A stretch of DNA of 64,000 nucleotides from Actinostola sp. cb2023 (Eukaryota; Cnidaria; Anthozoa; Actiniaria; Actinostolidae): NCBI GenBank assembly GCA_033675265.1, contig JAUJYZ010001394.1, forward strand, positions 36,001 through 100,000, written 5' to 3'. The notes below the pieces were generated by a model, which saw only the letters and a program-made list of their open reading frames with translations, ran no database searches and was not told where the DNA came from. Both the position numbers and the translations under genes were made by a program. Within the stretch, counting starts at the first letter, position 1. Each line of letters begins with the position of its first letter. Positions 1-12,215 of the stretch are shown here, piece after piece.

Positions 1-53
1 ACAATTTAGGTACTGTCAATATAATACATAGTGGTATAGCAATTGTGCCGTTG

Positions 54-376
54 AAGTATATCCAGACTACAAGTACAGTTTATGGTACCATGTTTACAAA
101 AACAATAAAAAAGCATATCCTGTCTACAAGTTCAGTTTATGGTACAATGTTTACAATAACAATAAAAAAGCATATCCTGTCCACAAGTACAGTTTATGGT
201 ACATGTTTACAATAACAATAAAAAAGCATATCCTGTCTACAAGTTCAGTTTATGGTACAATGTTTACAATAACAATAAAAAAGCATATCCTGTCCACAAG
301 TACAGTTCATGGTACAATGTTTACAATAACAATGGAAAAAGCATATCCTGTCTACAAGTACAGTTCATGGTACATT
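54..376. repeat. 57-bp tandem minisatellite
   Basis: About six copies of a unit of about 57 bp, recognisable by the core gcatatcctg at 113, 170, 226, 283 and 341 (spacings 57, 56, 57, 58), followed by a tacaag...cagtttatggtaca stretch and an A-rich end. The open frames across it are period artefacts: 57 is divisible by three, so each frame repeats the same 19-residue pattern. Confidence 0.93.
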
Positions 377-379
377 GGC

Positions 380-854
380 ATACACCTTATTGAAATATCG
401 TTGACACGTTCAAACATATAGAACATAGAAGGTAAGCCCGAAATGGCACATGGGAAAATGTCAAATAATTACAGCATATGTAACATATACACTCATTTCG
501 ATAAAGTTAGTCAGCCGTAAAGCTTCGAAGGTCAGACCGATGAGGATCCTGGGTTGGTTGAAATGTATGTACCCATGGTCTTCTTGGTCTCACCTTCGAA
601 ACTTTTTCGGGTGACTAACTTTATCGAAATGAGTGTATGTATGTATGCATGCATCATGCAATAGTTTGATTCAGTATTTAGTATCAGCGATGAAACAGTA
701 TCTTTGTTCATTCCCCATAATTTTATCACATTCCATATACATTTTTAAGCGTAAATCAAATACATCTAATTGACTGTTTTCACATGTGCCATTTCGGGCT
801 TAACTTCTAAGTTCCATGTTTTTGAACGTGTCAACGATGTTTTAATCAGGTGTA
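380..854. mobile_element. Foldback/MITE-like inverted repeat
   Basis: The outer arms (about 380-455 and 779-854) are imperfect reverse complements; both carry the motif atttcgggctta or its complement taagcccgaaat. A second inverted pair (about 488-545 and 580-640, ending at actcatttcgataaagtta) is nested inside. No coding capacity is visible. The layout fits a non-autonomous foldback transposon inserted beside the 57-bp repeat, but no clear target-site duplication was found. Confidence 0.7.
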
Positions 855-859
855 TATGA

Positions 860-1325
860 CATACTAGCAACTGTTTCACAATCATGCATTGCGACCCAAT
901 TTCCTATAGAGCTCATGCTGAATTAAAACTTTAATTTGCTGTTACTTAAAAATTCTTAAAAATCATTTCAAAAACCCATGCATAGTTAATGAGCAATTCG
1001 TCCAATGGGAAGGACGGAAAACATTAAGTGCCGGCATGTACTTTTATACTCGGTAATGCACTGCTTTAATATAATCGCCTAAAGATCAGTTTAATTCCGA
1101 CTAAAACACTCTTGTTCGTTTATTAAACAGTACGTTATCATAACTACTTTAACGTAGGGCGAGGTCAGTACAGGAACTAATATCAGACTGAAGTATTGAC
1201 AGTACAGAACGAGCCGTATTCGATCCAAACCCGAAAATACTTCATAAACATAATGTTCTAATCCAAATACCTATATAAGTTAATCTGAGCGTTAGCCATA
1301 GAAAGAAAGAACATGAAAAAATAAT
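860..1325. other. Non-coding stretch, nothing recognised
   Basis: AT-rich sequence without a credible exon. A short stretch at 980-1015 (gagcaattcgtccaatggg) resembles the one at 8722-8745, suggesting another shared dispersed repeat. Confidence 0.5.
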
Positions 1326-1332
1326 ATAATAT

Positions 1333-1412
1333 CTGACTCTGATGGGATTAGAACCCACGCGCCTAGAACTGAATACCTCGCTGATGCACTACCAGCTGAG
1401 CTACGGCCAGAA
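1333..1412 (-). repeat. tRNA-derived SINE head or tRNA pseudogene
   Basis: The reverse complement shows a pol III A-box (TAGCTCAGCTGG) and, 30-odd bases on, a B-box with one mismatch (GGTTCTAATCC). The acceptor ends do not pair and the anticodon stem is poor, so this is not a working tRNA. An AT-rich tail follows on the minus strand. SINE head is the best reading; a decayed tRNA copy is the alternative. Confidence 0.6.
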
Positions 1413-1524
1413 TGGTAGCAGGCCGTGCGTACTTATGAAACTTGTATAGAGTTCATTCAGTGAAACAGCTGACTTCTTCTTCTGTTTTTATTTTATCGAC
1501 CAAATTATTTAGTTGAACTTGTAC

Positions 1525-1893
1525 GGTCGATTTTATCCACACTTATCCGTTTTTGAAAACCTCATAGTTTTCGTTTGACCGAAAACGGATAAAAAATTAT
1601 GCGTCCACACTAGCGCCAGTGATACTATCGCCTCGTCTGCCATAGAATACTGGTCGTTTGCGGGAAACTGTGGCTGAGATGTGACGTAGTGTTTCTGAAA
1701 AGCTTCGGTTGTGACGGACGTAAGCGTTTCTGAAAAGCGTTTTTGCCGTCCACACTAAAACGATAAACTTTGCATAGACATCTCCGTTTTCAATCATTTT
1801 AGTGTGGACCACGAGTGGGCGCTCTGTAAAGACGCATAAAAAAATATCCGTTTACAAACGAAAACGGAGCTAGTAGTGTGGATCGACGGGGCA
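1525..1893. mobile_element. Non-autonomous DNA transposon with GTGTGGA-type ends
   Basis: The left end reads tccacacttatccg and the right end cggagctagtagtgtggat, an imperfect inverted repeat. The body repeats the words aaacggata and tccacact on both strands. Short elements of this look (TCCACAC ends plus CGTTTTCG words) are common in animal genomes. The exact superfamily cannot be named from sequence alone. Confidence 0.5.
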
Positions 1894-1905
1894 TTATAGA
1901 CGGAT

Positions 1906-2091
<186 letters not shown>

Positions 2092-2214
2092 GATAAATGA
2101 TAATAAATAATCGAAATAAAATAAATAAAACGAGTTAAGTTTATACATCTGTGAAATTAGATAACATTTTAATCAGATTTGAATTTAAGGAAAAGTAAAA
2201 TCAAACAAACGATA

Positions 2215-3641
2215 CTAGCGAACGGATATACGCCATGTGTCCTGCACGTTGTATGGCTGGGGACTAACAGAGCTATCATCACAATAAAAACGATATGGGT
2301 TAGTCCACCAAATAGAACCAAAGCCATGAGCAGGTGATGTTTCAATACTGATTGGAAACGATCCCAAACGACCCCCTCCATTTGCGGGATAGCGACTCCA
2401 TTTGTTAACTTGCACTTTTCCCGCGCTATCTTTGCCCCATTTATCACAATTCTGAGCCAGAAATGACGTGTCTTGGGGAAGTATGTCAAACGAGCCACAA
2501 GCGTCAGGGAAAGTAGTCTTGGCAAATGCATCGTCAGTAAAATACCGCACTACTTGCTGGCCAGCGGTGTTGTTCTTGGTCATGATGTTCACCACTCTAC
2601 CCACTGATTTCTTATGACAATAGAAATGCATCTGGTGAAATCCCATCTTGTTGCGGATATCCAACATGGCGGTTCCTGTAGGCACGACGTTCTGGTCATA
2701 TTTACGGTAGGCGGAAATGACGCCATATGATTTATAGGACGTAATATTAGGTAACGTCGCACTTTGCAGGACTGTTCTTTTGATTATCGTCCAGCCACCT
2801 GAAACATTGTAATGAATGTTTAGTTCGGTAGCATATCACGCCAACATGGAAATGTATAATACAAATATAATTACATGTATTTTATACATAATCGCAGTGT
2901 TCTTTCGTGTTTCTGAACCTTTTGTATTTATTACCTCCATCTGTGTCCATATCACAGAAACCTTGAATTGGGTTCCCTGTGTTGGGAGGGTCTAACCAAT
3001 ACACGCGTGTCCCTTTAGAATGACTGCTGACCAGTATGTCTAGACATGACTTAGCTGGACGTGCCTTCGTACCTTTCAATGGTTCTATAATAATAAAAAA
3101 CATAGAATAAATAATAATGTTGATAAAGTAATTCTGACTATGACCATGTGGTACATATCGTGATGACTGTAGTGGTGGTTATGATTATAGTAGGGATTGT
3201 TAGTATAATTGTACTAACAACAGGGACCGGTGCTTCCATATTTGTATGGGTATCTACCGTACGATAGGTTTGGTTTTTCAGTCTCCCAGCACTAAAACAG
3301 GGTAACAAACGACATTGACACTTACTTGGAGTTCTGTTGTCCATGTTTGTCGAGTAAATACTGTTTTGTCTCTCTTTATAAATCTCTGGTAATGTCTCCT
3401 TAGTCTGTGCGTTCAGCTCACATTTCTTTGTTACCATGTGAAAGTTGATGCTCATACAATTTAAGTCGCTTTCGCATTCCAATAAACAAAGTGCATACGT
3501 CATCGTTATCAGCGTTTTGAACTCTGTACCAATCAGAGCAAAGCCTTCTTTTGGGTTACTTGCGATTGGCGGACAGTGTTGTGGGTATATTTGTTTGATT
3601 TGCCAGGCAACAAAAACCACAAACAAATAATATTGAAAACC
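2215..3641 (-). CDS. PAN/apple plus fibrinogen-related secreted protein, copy 1
   Basis: Three exons with consensus borders read on the minus strand: 3641-3326, 3084-2935 and 2798-2215 (TAG at 2217-2215). Together they give 1050 nt, 350 codons, with no frame break. Exon 1 begins at a splice acceptor, so the start codon must lie in an unseen upstream exon. Its first residues (LFVVFVAW) are hydrophobic, like a signal peptide. A PAN/apple module follows with the cysteine core CLLECESDLNC...KKCELN. Exon 2 carries CLDI and ends in GFCDMDTDGG. Exon 3 starts GWTIIKRT, so splicing recreates the fibrinogen-type CDMDTDGGGWT motif. The rest of exon 3 is diverged from the classical domain and ends TWRISVR. 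The likely role is extracellular adhesion, lectin or matrix; that is inferred from domains only. Confidence 0.85.
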
Positions 3642-3896
3642 CTGAAATTAAAAACTAAATCAATTGTTTGTTTGAAATCAATCCCTGGATATTGATACCA
3701 CAAATACCAAAGTGACCTGTTTGATGCTACAAAATATATAATCTTGAGAAAATTAATGAAGTCAAACTTTTATTAGTATCCACGAGTCAATTCTGGCTCA
3801 AATGTTTAAATCTAATTTACACGAAATTTACAGCGCTAGCGGGTATACGTAATGTATGTATTTGGTGTAAATTGTGATGATTCCTTGCGAATTTAA

Positions 3897-5210
3897 CTGG
3901 CCGTCTTTATAAAAACCTCTCAGTCGTTTTCGCTTCTAAAATAAATATCTCCCAAACTCTAGCTAATGAAAGACTATATCAAGGTTAATACTAAAACGGG
4001 TTTGGTTTGCTTCAAAATATTTTTATTTAATTTTATTTTATTTTTTGAAATGATTCCGTCTGAGAGCTGGTCAAGAGGTCAAATTTGCATGAAATTATGC
4101 ACTTATTTACGGCGCTGTACAAACTTCGTCTCGCATTATCCAGCGAAACTTTTTATATCTTGTTGTAGATAAATGTATCTAGTTTGTCTAGAGGTAAAGC
4201 GTTATTCAATCGGTTCAGCCGTTTATGAGAAAATTAGTTGACAATTAACCCCACTAAGATCTAACTGAACGGCGGCTCAAAATTACCCAACTTTACTCGA
4301 TTATTTTGCAAAAGTGGCACCTCGCTGGACTCTCTCATTGACACAATCTGATTGAACATCATGTCATTTACACAAATCTGTAAAAACCTGTGTACGTTTT
4401 GGATATTTCAAAAGTTACGACAATTTCAGTTGGTGCATGTTAGACGATTTACGAATATTAATTAGGTGCAATATCTCAGATATCTTATCCATATGAAGTT
4501 GAAAACAGCTTACCTCCTTCCTAAATCGCTCATGTTTCCCATTTTACACATGCTAGACTTCATTCCAGGTCAACATTTTCAAATACAGCGATTTAGGAAG
4601 GAGGTAAGCTATTTTCAACTTCATATGGATAAGATATTGCACCTAATTAATATTCGTAAATCGTCTAACATGCACCAACTGAAATTGTCGTAACTTTTGA
4701 AATATTCAAAACATACACAGGTTTTTACAGATTTGTGTAAATGCAATGATGTTCAATCCGATTGTGTCAATGAAAGAGTCCAGCGAGGTGCCACTTTTGC
4801 AAAATAATCGAGTAAAGTTGGGTAATTTTGAGCCGCCGTTCAGTTAGATCTTAGTGGGGTTAATTGTCAACTAATTTTCTCATAAACGGCTGAACCGATT
4901 GAATAACGCTTTACCTCTAGACAAACTAGATACACTTATCTACAACATGATATAAAAAGTTTTGCTGGATAATGCGAGACGAAGTTTGTACAGCGCCGTA
5001 AAAAAGTGCATAATTTCATGCAAATTTGACCTCTGACCAGCTCTCAGACGGAATCATTTCAAAAAATAAAATAAAATAAAATAAAAATATTTTGAAGCAA
5101 ACCAAACCCGTTTTAGTAATAACCTTGATATAGTCTTTCATTAGCTAGAGTTTGGGAGATATTTATTTTAGAAGCGAAAACGACTGAGAGGTTTTTATAG
5201 AGACGGCCAG
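3897..5210. mobile_element. 1.3-kb TTAA-flanked foldback element
   Basis: A near-perfect palindrome: arms about 3897-4532 and 4587-5210 around a loop of about 55 bp. It is bounded by ttaa on both sides (3893-3896 and 5211-5214), with termini CTGGCCGTC and GACGGCCAG. TTAA duplication is the hallmark of piggyBac and Kolobok transposases, which probably mobilised it in trans. The arms differ by only scattered changes, for example an extra 9 bp in the left arm near 4473. No coding sequence is seen. It lies just upstream of PAN copy 1. Confidence 0.85.
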
Positions 5211-5285
5211 TTAAGTGGGTCAGTGTCAGGGAAGCCAACGTGGAAGGTATTTTTTTTTTTTTTTTGTAATATATATATATATTTA

Positions 5286-5362
5286 ACAATTATTCGCCGA
5301 AGGCTTAGTGATTATCGCATAATATTCTGCGATAAGCACTAAGCCTTAGGCGAATAATTATT
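5286..5362. repeat. Short perfect-style hairpin
   Basis: aataattattcgccgaaggc at the left is mirrored by a right arm ending gcgaataattatt, with an inner inverted pair gtgattatcgca / tgcgataagcac. A compact palindromic MITE or a hairpin-forming AT-rich site next to (TA)n and poly-T. Confidence 0.75.
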
Positions 5363-5364
5363 TT

Positions 5365-5866
5365 AGACGTATAATTACTGAGTTGATAATAATAGCAAGA
5401 CAAACAAGGAAACGTGGGGAAATCTTAGAAAAGTATCAGCAATAGTTCGCTGTTATGGCTTGAATTCAATGTTTGATAATATAATCATGTTCGTGAAATA
5501 TTCGCTCGTATTCCATAGAAAACCATGGATTAACCAATAATTAACCTGGGCACTACTAATTAGTTGTCAGTGTTTATTTCATGCAAAGGAACAAAAAAAA
5601 AATAGAATAGTGAGTGTCAAATAATTAGCAATTATTGAACGCGGTTCGGCATCGGCAAATAATTATTCCACGAGACACTGACAAAATCAATATATTTTGC
5701 AAAAACCGAGTTCAACAACTCTGGAAAAAATCAAGCTGCCATTGTCGAGGAGAACGAAAGCACTTATTCGTAGGAAGTTATATGCAGTGACGTAGTCGTC
5801 TCTCGACCAATGAAAATCCCGGAGAAAATAATGTGAATGATGATGTGTATTGGTGGAGTTACATTT
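5365..5866. other. Non-coding stretch
   Basis: No credible exon. It holds poly-A runs and the words taattattcgcc/aataattattccacg, related to the hairpin just upstream. Confidence 0.4.
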
Positions 5867-6053
5867 AAGAAATGAAGTACGTCTTCCGTGTTTTCATGCT
5901 CTCATGAAAACCGAGGTACGTTTGGGAGAATTCGAGAGCAGATCAGTCCAAACACGAGACGTAGTCGAGTATTTGGACCTGCTCTCGAATTCTCCCAAAC
6001 GTACCGAGGTTTTCATGAGAGCATGAAAACACGGAAAACGTACTTCATTTCTT
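5867..6053. mobile_element. Palindromic MITE
   Basis: Arms 5867-5948 and about 5975-6053 are reverse complements: aagaaatgaagtacg at the left, cgtacttcatttctt at the right, with gggagaattcgagagcag inside both. The total length is under 190 bp and nothing is encoded. Confidence 0.85.
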
Positions 6054-6059
6054 TTATAA

Positions 6060-7390
6060 AATAATTATTTTTTCGAAATAATGTACAAAAACAAAATATA
6101 AACAGATAAAAAGACATAAATCCTTTATTATCTAAATCGTAATTCTCAATACATTGCACCAACCAATCAGAAAGCTCGATATATGTGACTTTGATATGAT
6201 TTTTTTTGGCAAGGAACCGGCAAACTGTGAGCAAGAAAATGTGTCATTTTAATTATGATTTAACCTCAAATCAAGTTGAAAACCAAGCGAAAAGTTAACA
6301 GTTATACACATTGTGTTAAAAAGAGCAGTTTGAATACAAAAGTGGAGGAAATAGTTATTTTTGAAAGCAAACACGTCGACTATTTGTGATCGTGGTTCTC
6401 AGTGACAGTCGGCGGCTGAACGAAACGTGGACTGAACTGATGGAGCAAGCCTGAGTTCGTGTTTGAAAAAATCTCGCTAAACCGACTGTTTGGGATTTAG
6501 TGCATTGCTGAGAAGTAGTCTGCTTCCTTCAGTTGTTTTTGCTGCTTGGATTGAGTGCCTGGGCGAACACATTACTGCACTGCTAGAGCTGGGTTGGAAG
6601 ATGGCCGGGAGTTGTACTTGCAAGTGACTGCTCGTTTCGGTGACCCAAAATAGCTATAATTTGGCAGTTAGACAGCCCTGCGTTTGACAACAGAGTGATG
6701 GCAGTTGGCATAACACCATGATTTGTGTAGCTCTTGGAGAGATTCTCGTTGACACTCACTTATTTCATCATATTTCCAAGCTTGAATGTTTACGCGAGGT
6801 ATTCATACAACCGGTTTTCATATCATCGAGCTAATTTTCATCAAAACAAGACGTTTTTTCTTAGCTGGATCACTAGCATTCTGTTATTCAAGTAAGTTAA
6901 TTTCAAAGTTTTGAACATTTAGTAAATTTTGCTAATGAAAATGTCGTACACTGAAAACAAAATTAGTTTTAAGTCAAAAAGTCGATGAATTTTCCATTAA
7001 TCTGGCAGGTCGTTACGTCATTTCCATGTTTTCACAGGCAAATGAAACACGGCGGATCAGCCAATCATAGCGCGCATACCATTTCAATTATTTTATAAGT
7101 AGTAATGCCGATATTTATTGGAATCAAACTATATTATATATGTGAAACAAAATCAACGTATGATTTAATTGTCTGTATTTATAAACACGTAGGTGACTGC
7201 TCTATATGCGAAAAACAATATTGTGTTTGTACAAGGTCTAGTGACGAAACTAAAGACGGATCACAGGCGAGGGATACTATACAAGGCCACGCTTGGAAAT
7301 AGAAAACATATACAAATTAAAACAATGGGTTTCAAAAACATTCATGTTTTAGCTATGGATTGGATAAATTCTGATACATGATTATTATTA
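6060..7390. other. Long non-coding stretch
   Basis: Read on both strands: only short open frames without domains or convincing splice sites. 6880-6895 resembles a splice donor context (caagtaagtt) but no coding frame supports it. Confidence 0.4.
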
Positions 7391-7790
7391 ATAATATATG
7401 AACTTTGTGGAGTGGCGTTAGTCTTTCTAAAGCTTAGATTTACTCGAAATAGGGTACACGTATTTACCATTCATATGTCATATCAGTAAAGGTTATATCC
7501 CTTTACCCGAGATACTTTTTCACACACGTCATCCTTTTATGCCACCATTATTGCATGATATTAGCGAACTGAGAAAGTTCATGTAAGAACGAAACTAGTT
7601 TTCGCGAAATAAGATTATGATGTGCGTGAAAAAGACTGATGAAGTTAGATAACTTTTACTGATATGAGAATATTATTAATAATTAATGAACTTTGGTGGA
7701 ATGGTGTCAGTATTTCTAAAACTTGTGACGTGTTCAATATAATATATCTTTAGATTTACTCGAATTAGGGTACTCGTATTTACAATATTG
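7390..7790. repeat. Diverged direct repeat pair
   Basis: The sequence at 7398-7470 (gaactttgtggagtggcg through tttactcgaa to gtacacgtatttac) recurs at 7689-7785 with an insertion. In between, 7560-7630 (acgaaactag, gtgcgtgaaa) matches 35825-35872, so part of this is a dispersed repeat family. Confidence 0.6.
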
Positions 7791-7899
7791 TATCTTAACA
7801 AACACAGTAGAAAAGAAAGAACTTGGACATATTTTATCGAACGAGAATGAGAACACGAATCAAAGTAGACGTGGAATGAATAATTATTAACCAAGCGAC

Positions 7900-8700
7900 A
7901 TCAATAAAGAAAAGTTTAAAGTCTACTTACTTTGATGGATTTAACTTTCATCAACATTATTTATTTGTGAGTTTGTATCAAAGTTTTCTTTTTGACGATA
8001 ACCTCTTCTCAGATCATGACATTTCTCGATGCTTTTGACTTTTGTGTGTCTCTGTCGACCAGCCCCACCATCGATGATTACGCAAAGTTTATATGTGAAT
8101 TTAATTAACAAGATTTTTAGAATAAGGACTTTTATTTAATGACATATGTACACCTGGGAACCATTGTGTATTTGATTTCAAGAGACTCACATGGAGATAA
8201 ATACTGGATGACGTAGGGCAGAAACAAAGCAAATTGTTTCTCCAGCTTGCTGTTTTTCGATTCATTCAGCTCGTAAAAGTCAAATCGCATTATCTCATTT
8301 CAAATGGTGGTCAAACACGTGCCCTTTCATTCGGGAAACTTAGTTCGCGAATCCCTGCGGTGGAATAAATCAGTAACGATCGTAGTAACGATATAAAGGG
8401 TTTTCAGCAGAATAGGAGAAATGTATTCTTCCAAAAGATACGAAAATGAAATCGTGTGACATGGTGTACAGTACTGATGATCGGCACATTGAAAACAATA
8501 TAATTTTATCAATCATTTGAATTTATTTAATGAATAGCCGGCACGATTTGGAGTGATTCCTATATGCCATTCCAAGGTTGTGACACTTTTATAAGACGAA
8601 TAATACAAAACACTTAATGGAAACTAGTAAACTAGGTGTCTGAACTTTGATCGGTTCTGTGCAGTCAAAAATAGAATAATAACACGGACATTCATTATAT
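7900..8700. other. Non-coding stretch
   Basis: Nothing recognised on either strand beyond short frames without domains. Confidence 0.4.
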
Positions 8701-8759
8701 TTCTAAACCTCATTAATAATTCATGAGCAATTGATCCAACCAGGTTGGTTGAATCGGTC

Positions 8760-8920
8760 ACATGCATGGATCTGTATACCCCGATACAGACACTGATGAA
8801 TAAAACATCAGTGCTGTATCAGTGATACAGACCTAATAAATGAAACATTAATGCTGTATCACTGATACAGCACTAATGTTTTATTCATCAGTTCTATATC
8901 AGTGATATAGAACTGACACA
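8760..8920. repeat. Nested palindrome cluster with GTATCA(C/G)TGATAC hairpins
   Basis: The words ctgtatcagtgatacag, ctgtatcactgatacagc and ctatatcagtgatatag form three successive hairpin cores, each flanked by variants of cactgatgaataaaacatc and its complement. Hairpins of adjacent arms can also pair with each other. It looks like repeated insertion or duplication of one tiny palindromic element. Confidence 0.75.
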
Positions 8921-8935
8921 GGTCATGCAAAGGTC

Positions 8936-10003
8936 TCATTTTTATTTTTTATTTTTATTTTTATAAAATCTTTAATAAGATTTAAAAACAAATGGGCACT
9001 GACCCAGTTACACAATTTTTCTACATTATACCCAAAACCCTAAATCTCATAATTCTACATATTTACAATTCATCTTATTCCTAAATTCCCAATTTACATT
9101 ATACTCGAAAACCCCATAACTCATAACTCATAACTTATCTACACTCTTTACAACTTGATATTCCTGCATAAATTAATTATTTCCGATAATCTCTAATATG
9201 TACAGTTTTTGTCTTTTTGTTTTTTCCTCCACCATTCATTACTACTTATTCTCCCATCAGCTAATTGCTGTATCTGCTCTAAGGCCATTAATAGTTCCAC
9301 GTTTCTGAGCAAAATTGCTCATTAGTATGCATAATTGCTTATTCTAGTAATCACCTACTCAAAAAAATCCTCCTGTCTTACCCATATCTTTAGAAAATCC
9401 TTAACACTCAAACGATACGACTCAACACTCAAACGAAACACAATATCCTTCTTACATTTTCTTACAATATCAATATACGGACGAACACTGTTACGGAACG
9501 TCGCACTATTACGAAAAAAAACCAAATATTATTTAACATACATTCCACAACAAACATCACCAAGTCTTTACGTTCCCCCTTGAACAAACCCAAAAACACA
9601 CACTTTGCATTGACACCAAACTCGCGTGACCACTTTCTGACTATTCTCACGACCCATCCCCACGCTTTTTTCACACGACTACACTCCAAAAAACAATGCT
9701 CAATAGTTTCATCCTTCCCACATACTGCACACCGCTTAGACACCACCTTATACCCCCATCTAACAAGACTATCCCGCACTTTTGTCACTCTCTGTACAAT
9801 ACGCCACCTCACCTCACCCACAATATTTTCAGACAAACTGTTACAAAACCCCCCCCAGACATCCTTCCATTCAGTTACACTCACATCGCTCCAATAACCC
9901 ATACACCTCGGTTGTTTCAACTTACTATTCACTAGGAACTCATACATCTTGCTCACCACTGCACAACATTGCACTGAACACAAACGAAATTCCGCATACA
10001 CAA
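8936..10003 (-). pseudogene. 5'-truncated LINE (non-LTR retrotransposon) tail with zf-RVT
   Basis: On the minus strand an open frame (about 10003 down to 9462) encodes the end of a reverse transcriptase protein. It shows RWRIVQRVTKVRDSLVRWG followed by CAVCG...EHCFLEC...AWGW, the zinc-binding reverse transcriptase motif (zf-RVT) that closes many LINE ORF2 proteins. Downstream lies about 500 bp of 3' UTR, ending in an A-rich aaaaat-type tail at 8940-8965. The RT catalytic region is absent, as expected from 5' truncation at insertion. The open frame runs past 10003 into the neighbouring element only by chance. The LINE clade cannot be decided from this fragment. Confidence 0.8.
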
Positions 10004-10789
10004 ACCCCTGAAAATCGGTCTTTGAAAAAATCAAAATTAGGTCATTTTTAGAAGTCTGTCGTATAGCGAATATTAATCTGAGGAAAATCAAGTTTACACC
10101 AGCAATACATTGTTCAAAGGTCTTTATAGAAATGGTAAAACGAGATCAGTTTATGAAAAAAATAATTCGATGGTAACAGTTGAAAGAGGCGTACTGTGAT
10201 AGGTAGTCTAGAAAGTAAGAAAAGCCAAGTAGTCTTTATGTTGCAGTCTTTGACTTTATCTCCGTTTATTTTTCATTATGCAATTCTTACTATTGTAATG
10301 TTACGAAACAAAATCAATGGCTAGTATAATACAATAATGGACAGCTTTACGAGTCCCTAGTTTCAAACCATCATCGCGCGTCACGCAGATGGTAATACCA
10401 ATATGTAAATGAATACATATTTTCGAAGCTAATGTCTTCAAGTAGTCGTAAATGCATATCAAAACAAGACGCTCAATGAGCGTATACTCGAGCATTATGA
10501 CTTTGACAATGACAGTTGCGTGACGAGGGAGACTATGTGTCGGTGAGCAAACATGTAGATAAAGATCTACAAATCGTCCGTCTGCAGTATGTACTTGGGA
10601 CGACCAGTTGAGGTTGCATATTCATGATCAGATGGTTAACTTCTTTCGATTGTTCGTTGTAATGACATTAACAGTTGCGTGACGAGTTTGTAATGAAGGC
10701 GCGTTTGTTTTTGTTAAGGAAACGAGATCTTTCAGAGTGGACCCATACGAATCGGCGTATGCGTTTGTGTGTGAAATGAGCGTGTTTAA

Positions 10790-11215
10790 ACTAGGAAGTG
10801 ATCGATGGCTTGCCTTCGATTCAACATCATTTCTCTTCTGACATGCATATTAAACACAACTGCTTCTCTCTCGATACAGCACGAGCTTCTACACAGCACT
10901 TCTAGTCGGTAGTCGTGGAACACGATGAGTTAGCACTTCTATTAGCGATGACCCAGCACTTCTAGTGTTGGAACCTAGAGCGAACAATACTTCGGATTTA
11001 GTTTGATATACGCTCGAAAACTATTTGACCCGTTTGAGCGAATCATACTTTCAGAGTTACTTCATTAGGCGTTCAGATATCATCGTCCACGTTTTCAGCC
11101 AATCGAAACCCTGAAACAGACATTCATGGCATTTTGTGTACAACGAAAAAATAAGAAGAAGAAAGCTCATTTTATAACTCGGGCTTCCTCCGGAAGTGCC
11201 CGAGTAATTAAAGCC
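10790..11215. repeat. Dispersed repeat shared with 41345-41690
   Basis: aaacacaactgcttctctct followed by cgatacagcac at 10853 recurs at 41404. The block ataactcgg(g/a)cttcctccgg with its small hairpin recurs at 11175 and 41645. Order and orientation are the same in both copies, with differing interiors. Confidence 0.75.
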
Positions 11216-11570
11216 GAAACATCACGGAAGTTTAATGAGTACATGTTGTCAAATGTTGTTACGGACATCACTCATTGAGTGGTGGTTGAACACAAGCCCA
11301 TTACAATAAACACAACCTCTATACATAGTGATATCTCAAGACGTCTAAAATGAGCGAGAGCGGAAAGGGAAAATAAAAAAGAGAACCAAAATCATAGAAA
11401 CTTTTTAAATGACTGTAGTACCCCACCCCAGTCTCACTCCCTACATTATGTAATAAACGACGTAAAATGTCAAGTCCTAAAAATCCACTACTACTATAAT
11501 ACCTCTGCTTTTTTATATATAACACATGATCTTTCAAAGTAACAAATTTCGAGATATTATTTGTATACTT

Positions 11571-11576
11571 TATTAC

Positions 11577-11645
<69 letters not shown>
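11571..11645. repeat. (ATT)n microsatellite
   Basis: Uninterrupted ATT trinucleotides inside the long-TIR element. Confidence 0.97.
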
Positions 11646-11646
<1 letters not shown>

Positions 11647-11825
11647 CAGAATTAATTTCTCGATTTAGGGTGTATACATCATATACAATCACCGACTATA
11701 TCAATGAAACAACTATCTATATTCTGACTGATTCTACCAAACATGGCACTAAGTTGCATGTCATGGTACAAACCCCCTCCCCCGCCATCAATGTTGATGG
11801 TAGCAATGATCGCCGTGTTCGGTTC

Positions 11826-12215
11826 GAACCACACGTATTCGGATATTTTTGAATCCGCAACTTTTTCGATGCGGATTAAAACAAATTCGCGTCCACACGT
11901 AGCGTATTCGAATCGTATTAGCCCATCCACGCGTACCCGGTTATTTTTGAATCCGCAACTTTTTCGATGCGGATTGGCCTCCAGTCCACACGTATCCGGT
12001 GAATATACGGTCGGCCGCGCGGTAAAGACTGGATCCGATACCGTGACGTCAACGTATTCAAAAATATACGGATTCGACCGTCCATACGAGGCCGTATTCA
12101 CAGCGTATTCAAAAGGATGCGGATTCATCGACCGTATTCTCGTGTGGACGCAAGACTAATCCGCATCGAAAAAGTTGTGGATTCAAAGATATCTGGATAC
12201 GTGTGGACAGGGCCT
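11826..12215. mobile_element. MITE with CCACACGTAT ends
   Basis: The left arm (accacacgtattcggatat, tgaatccgcaactttttcga) is mirrored by the right arm (tcgaaaaagttgtggattca, gtggacaggg). The word ttttcgatgcggatt occurs three times, so the arms have been partly reduplicated. It is nested in the 10001-12867 element. Confidence 0.7.

Noticed and set aside
9580..10051. Plus-strand frames of 79-105 codons
   Set aside because: Shadows of the LINE frame on the minus strand, which has the zinc-knuckle motif.
11679..12159. Overlapping frames of 138 and 149 codons on opposite strands
   Set aside because: They are mirror readings of the palindromic MITE at 11826-12215 and share no domain.
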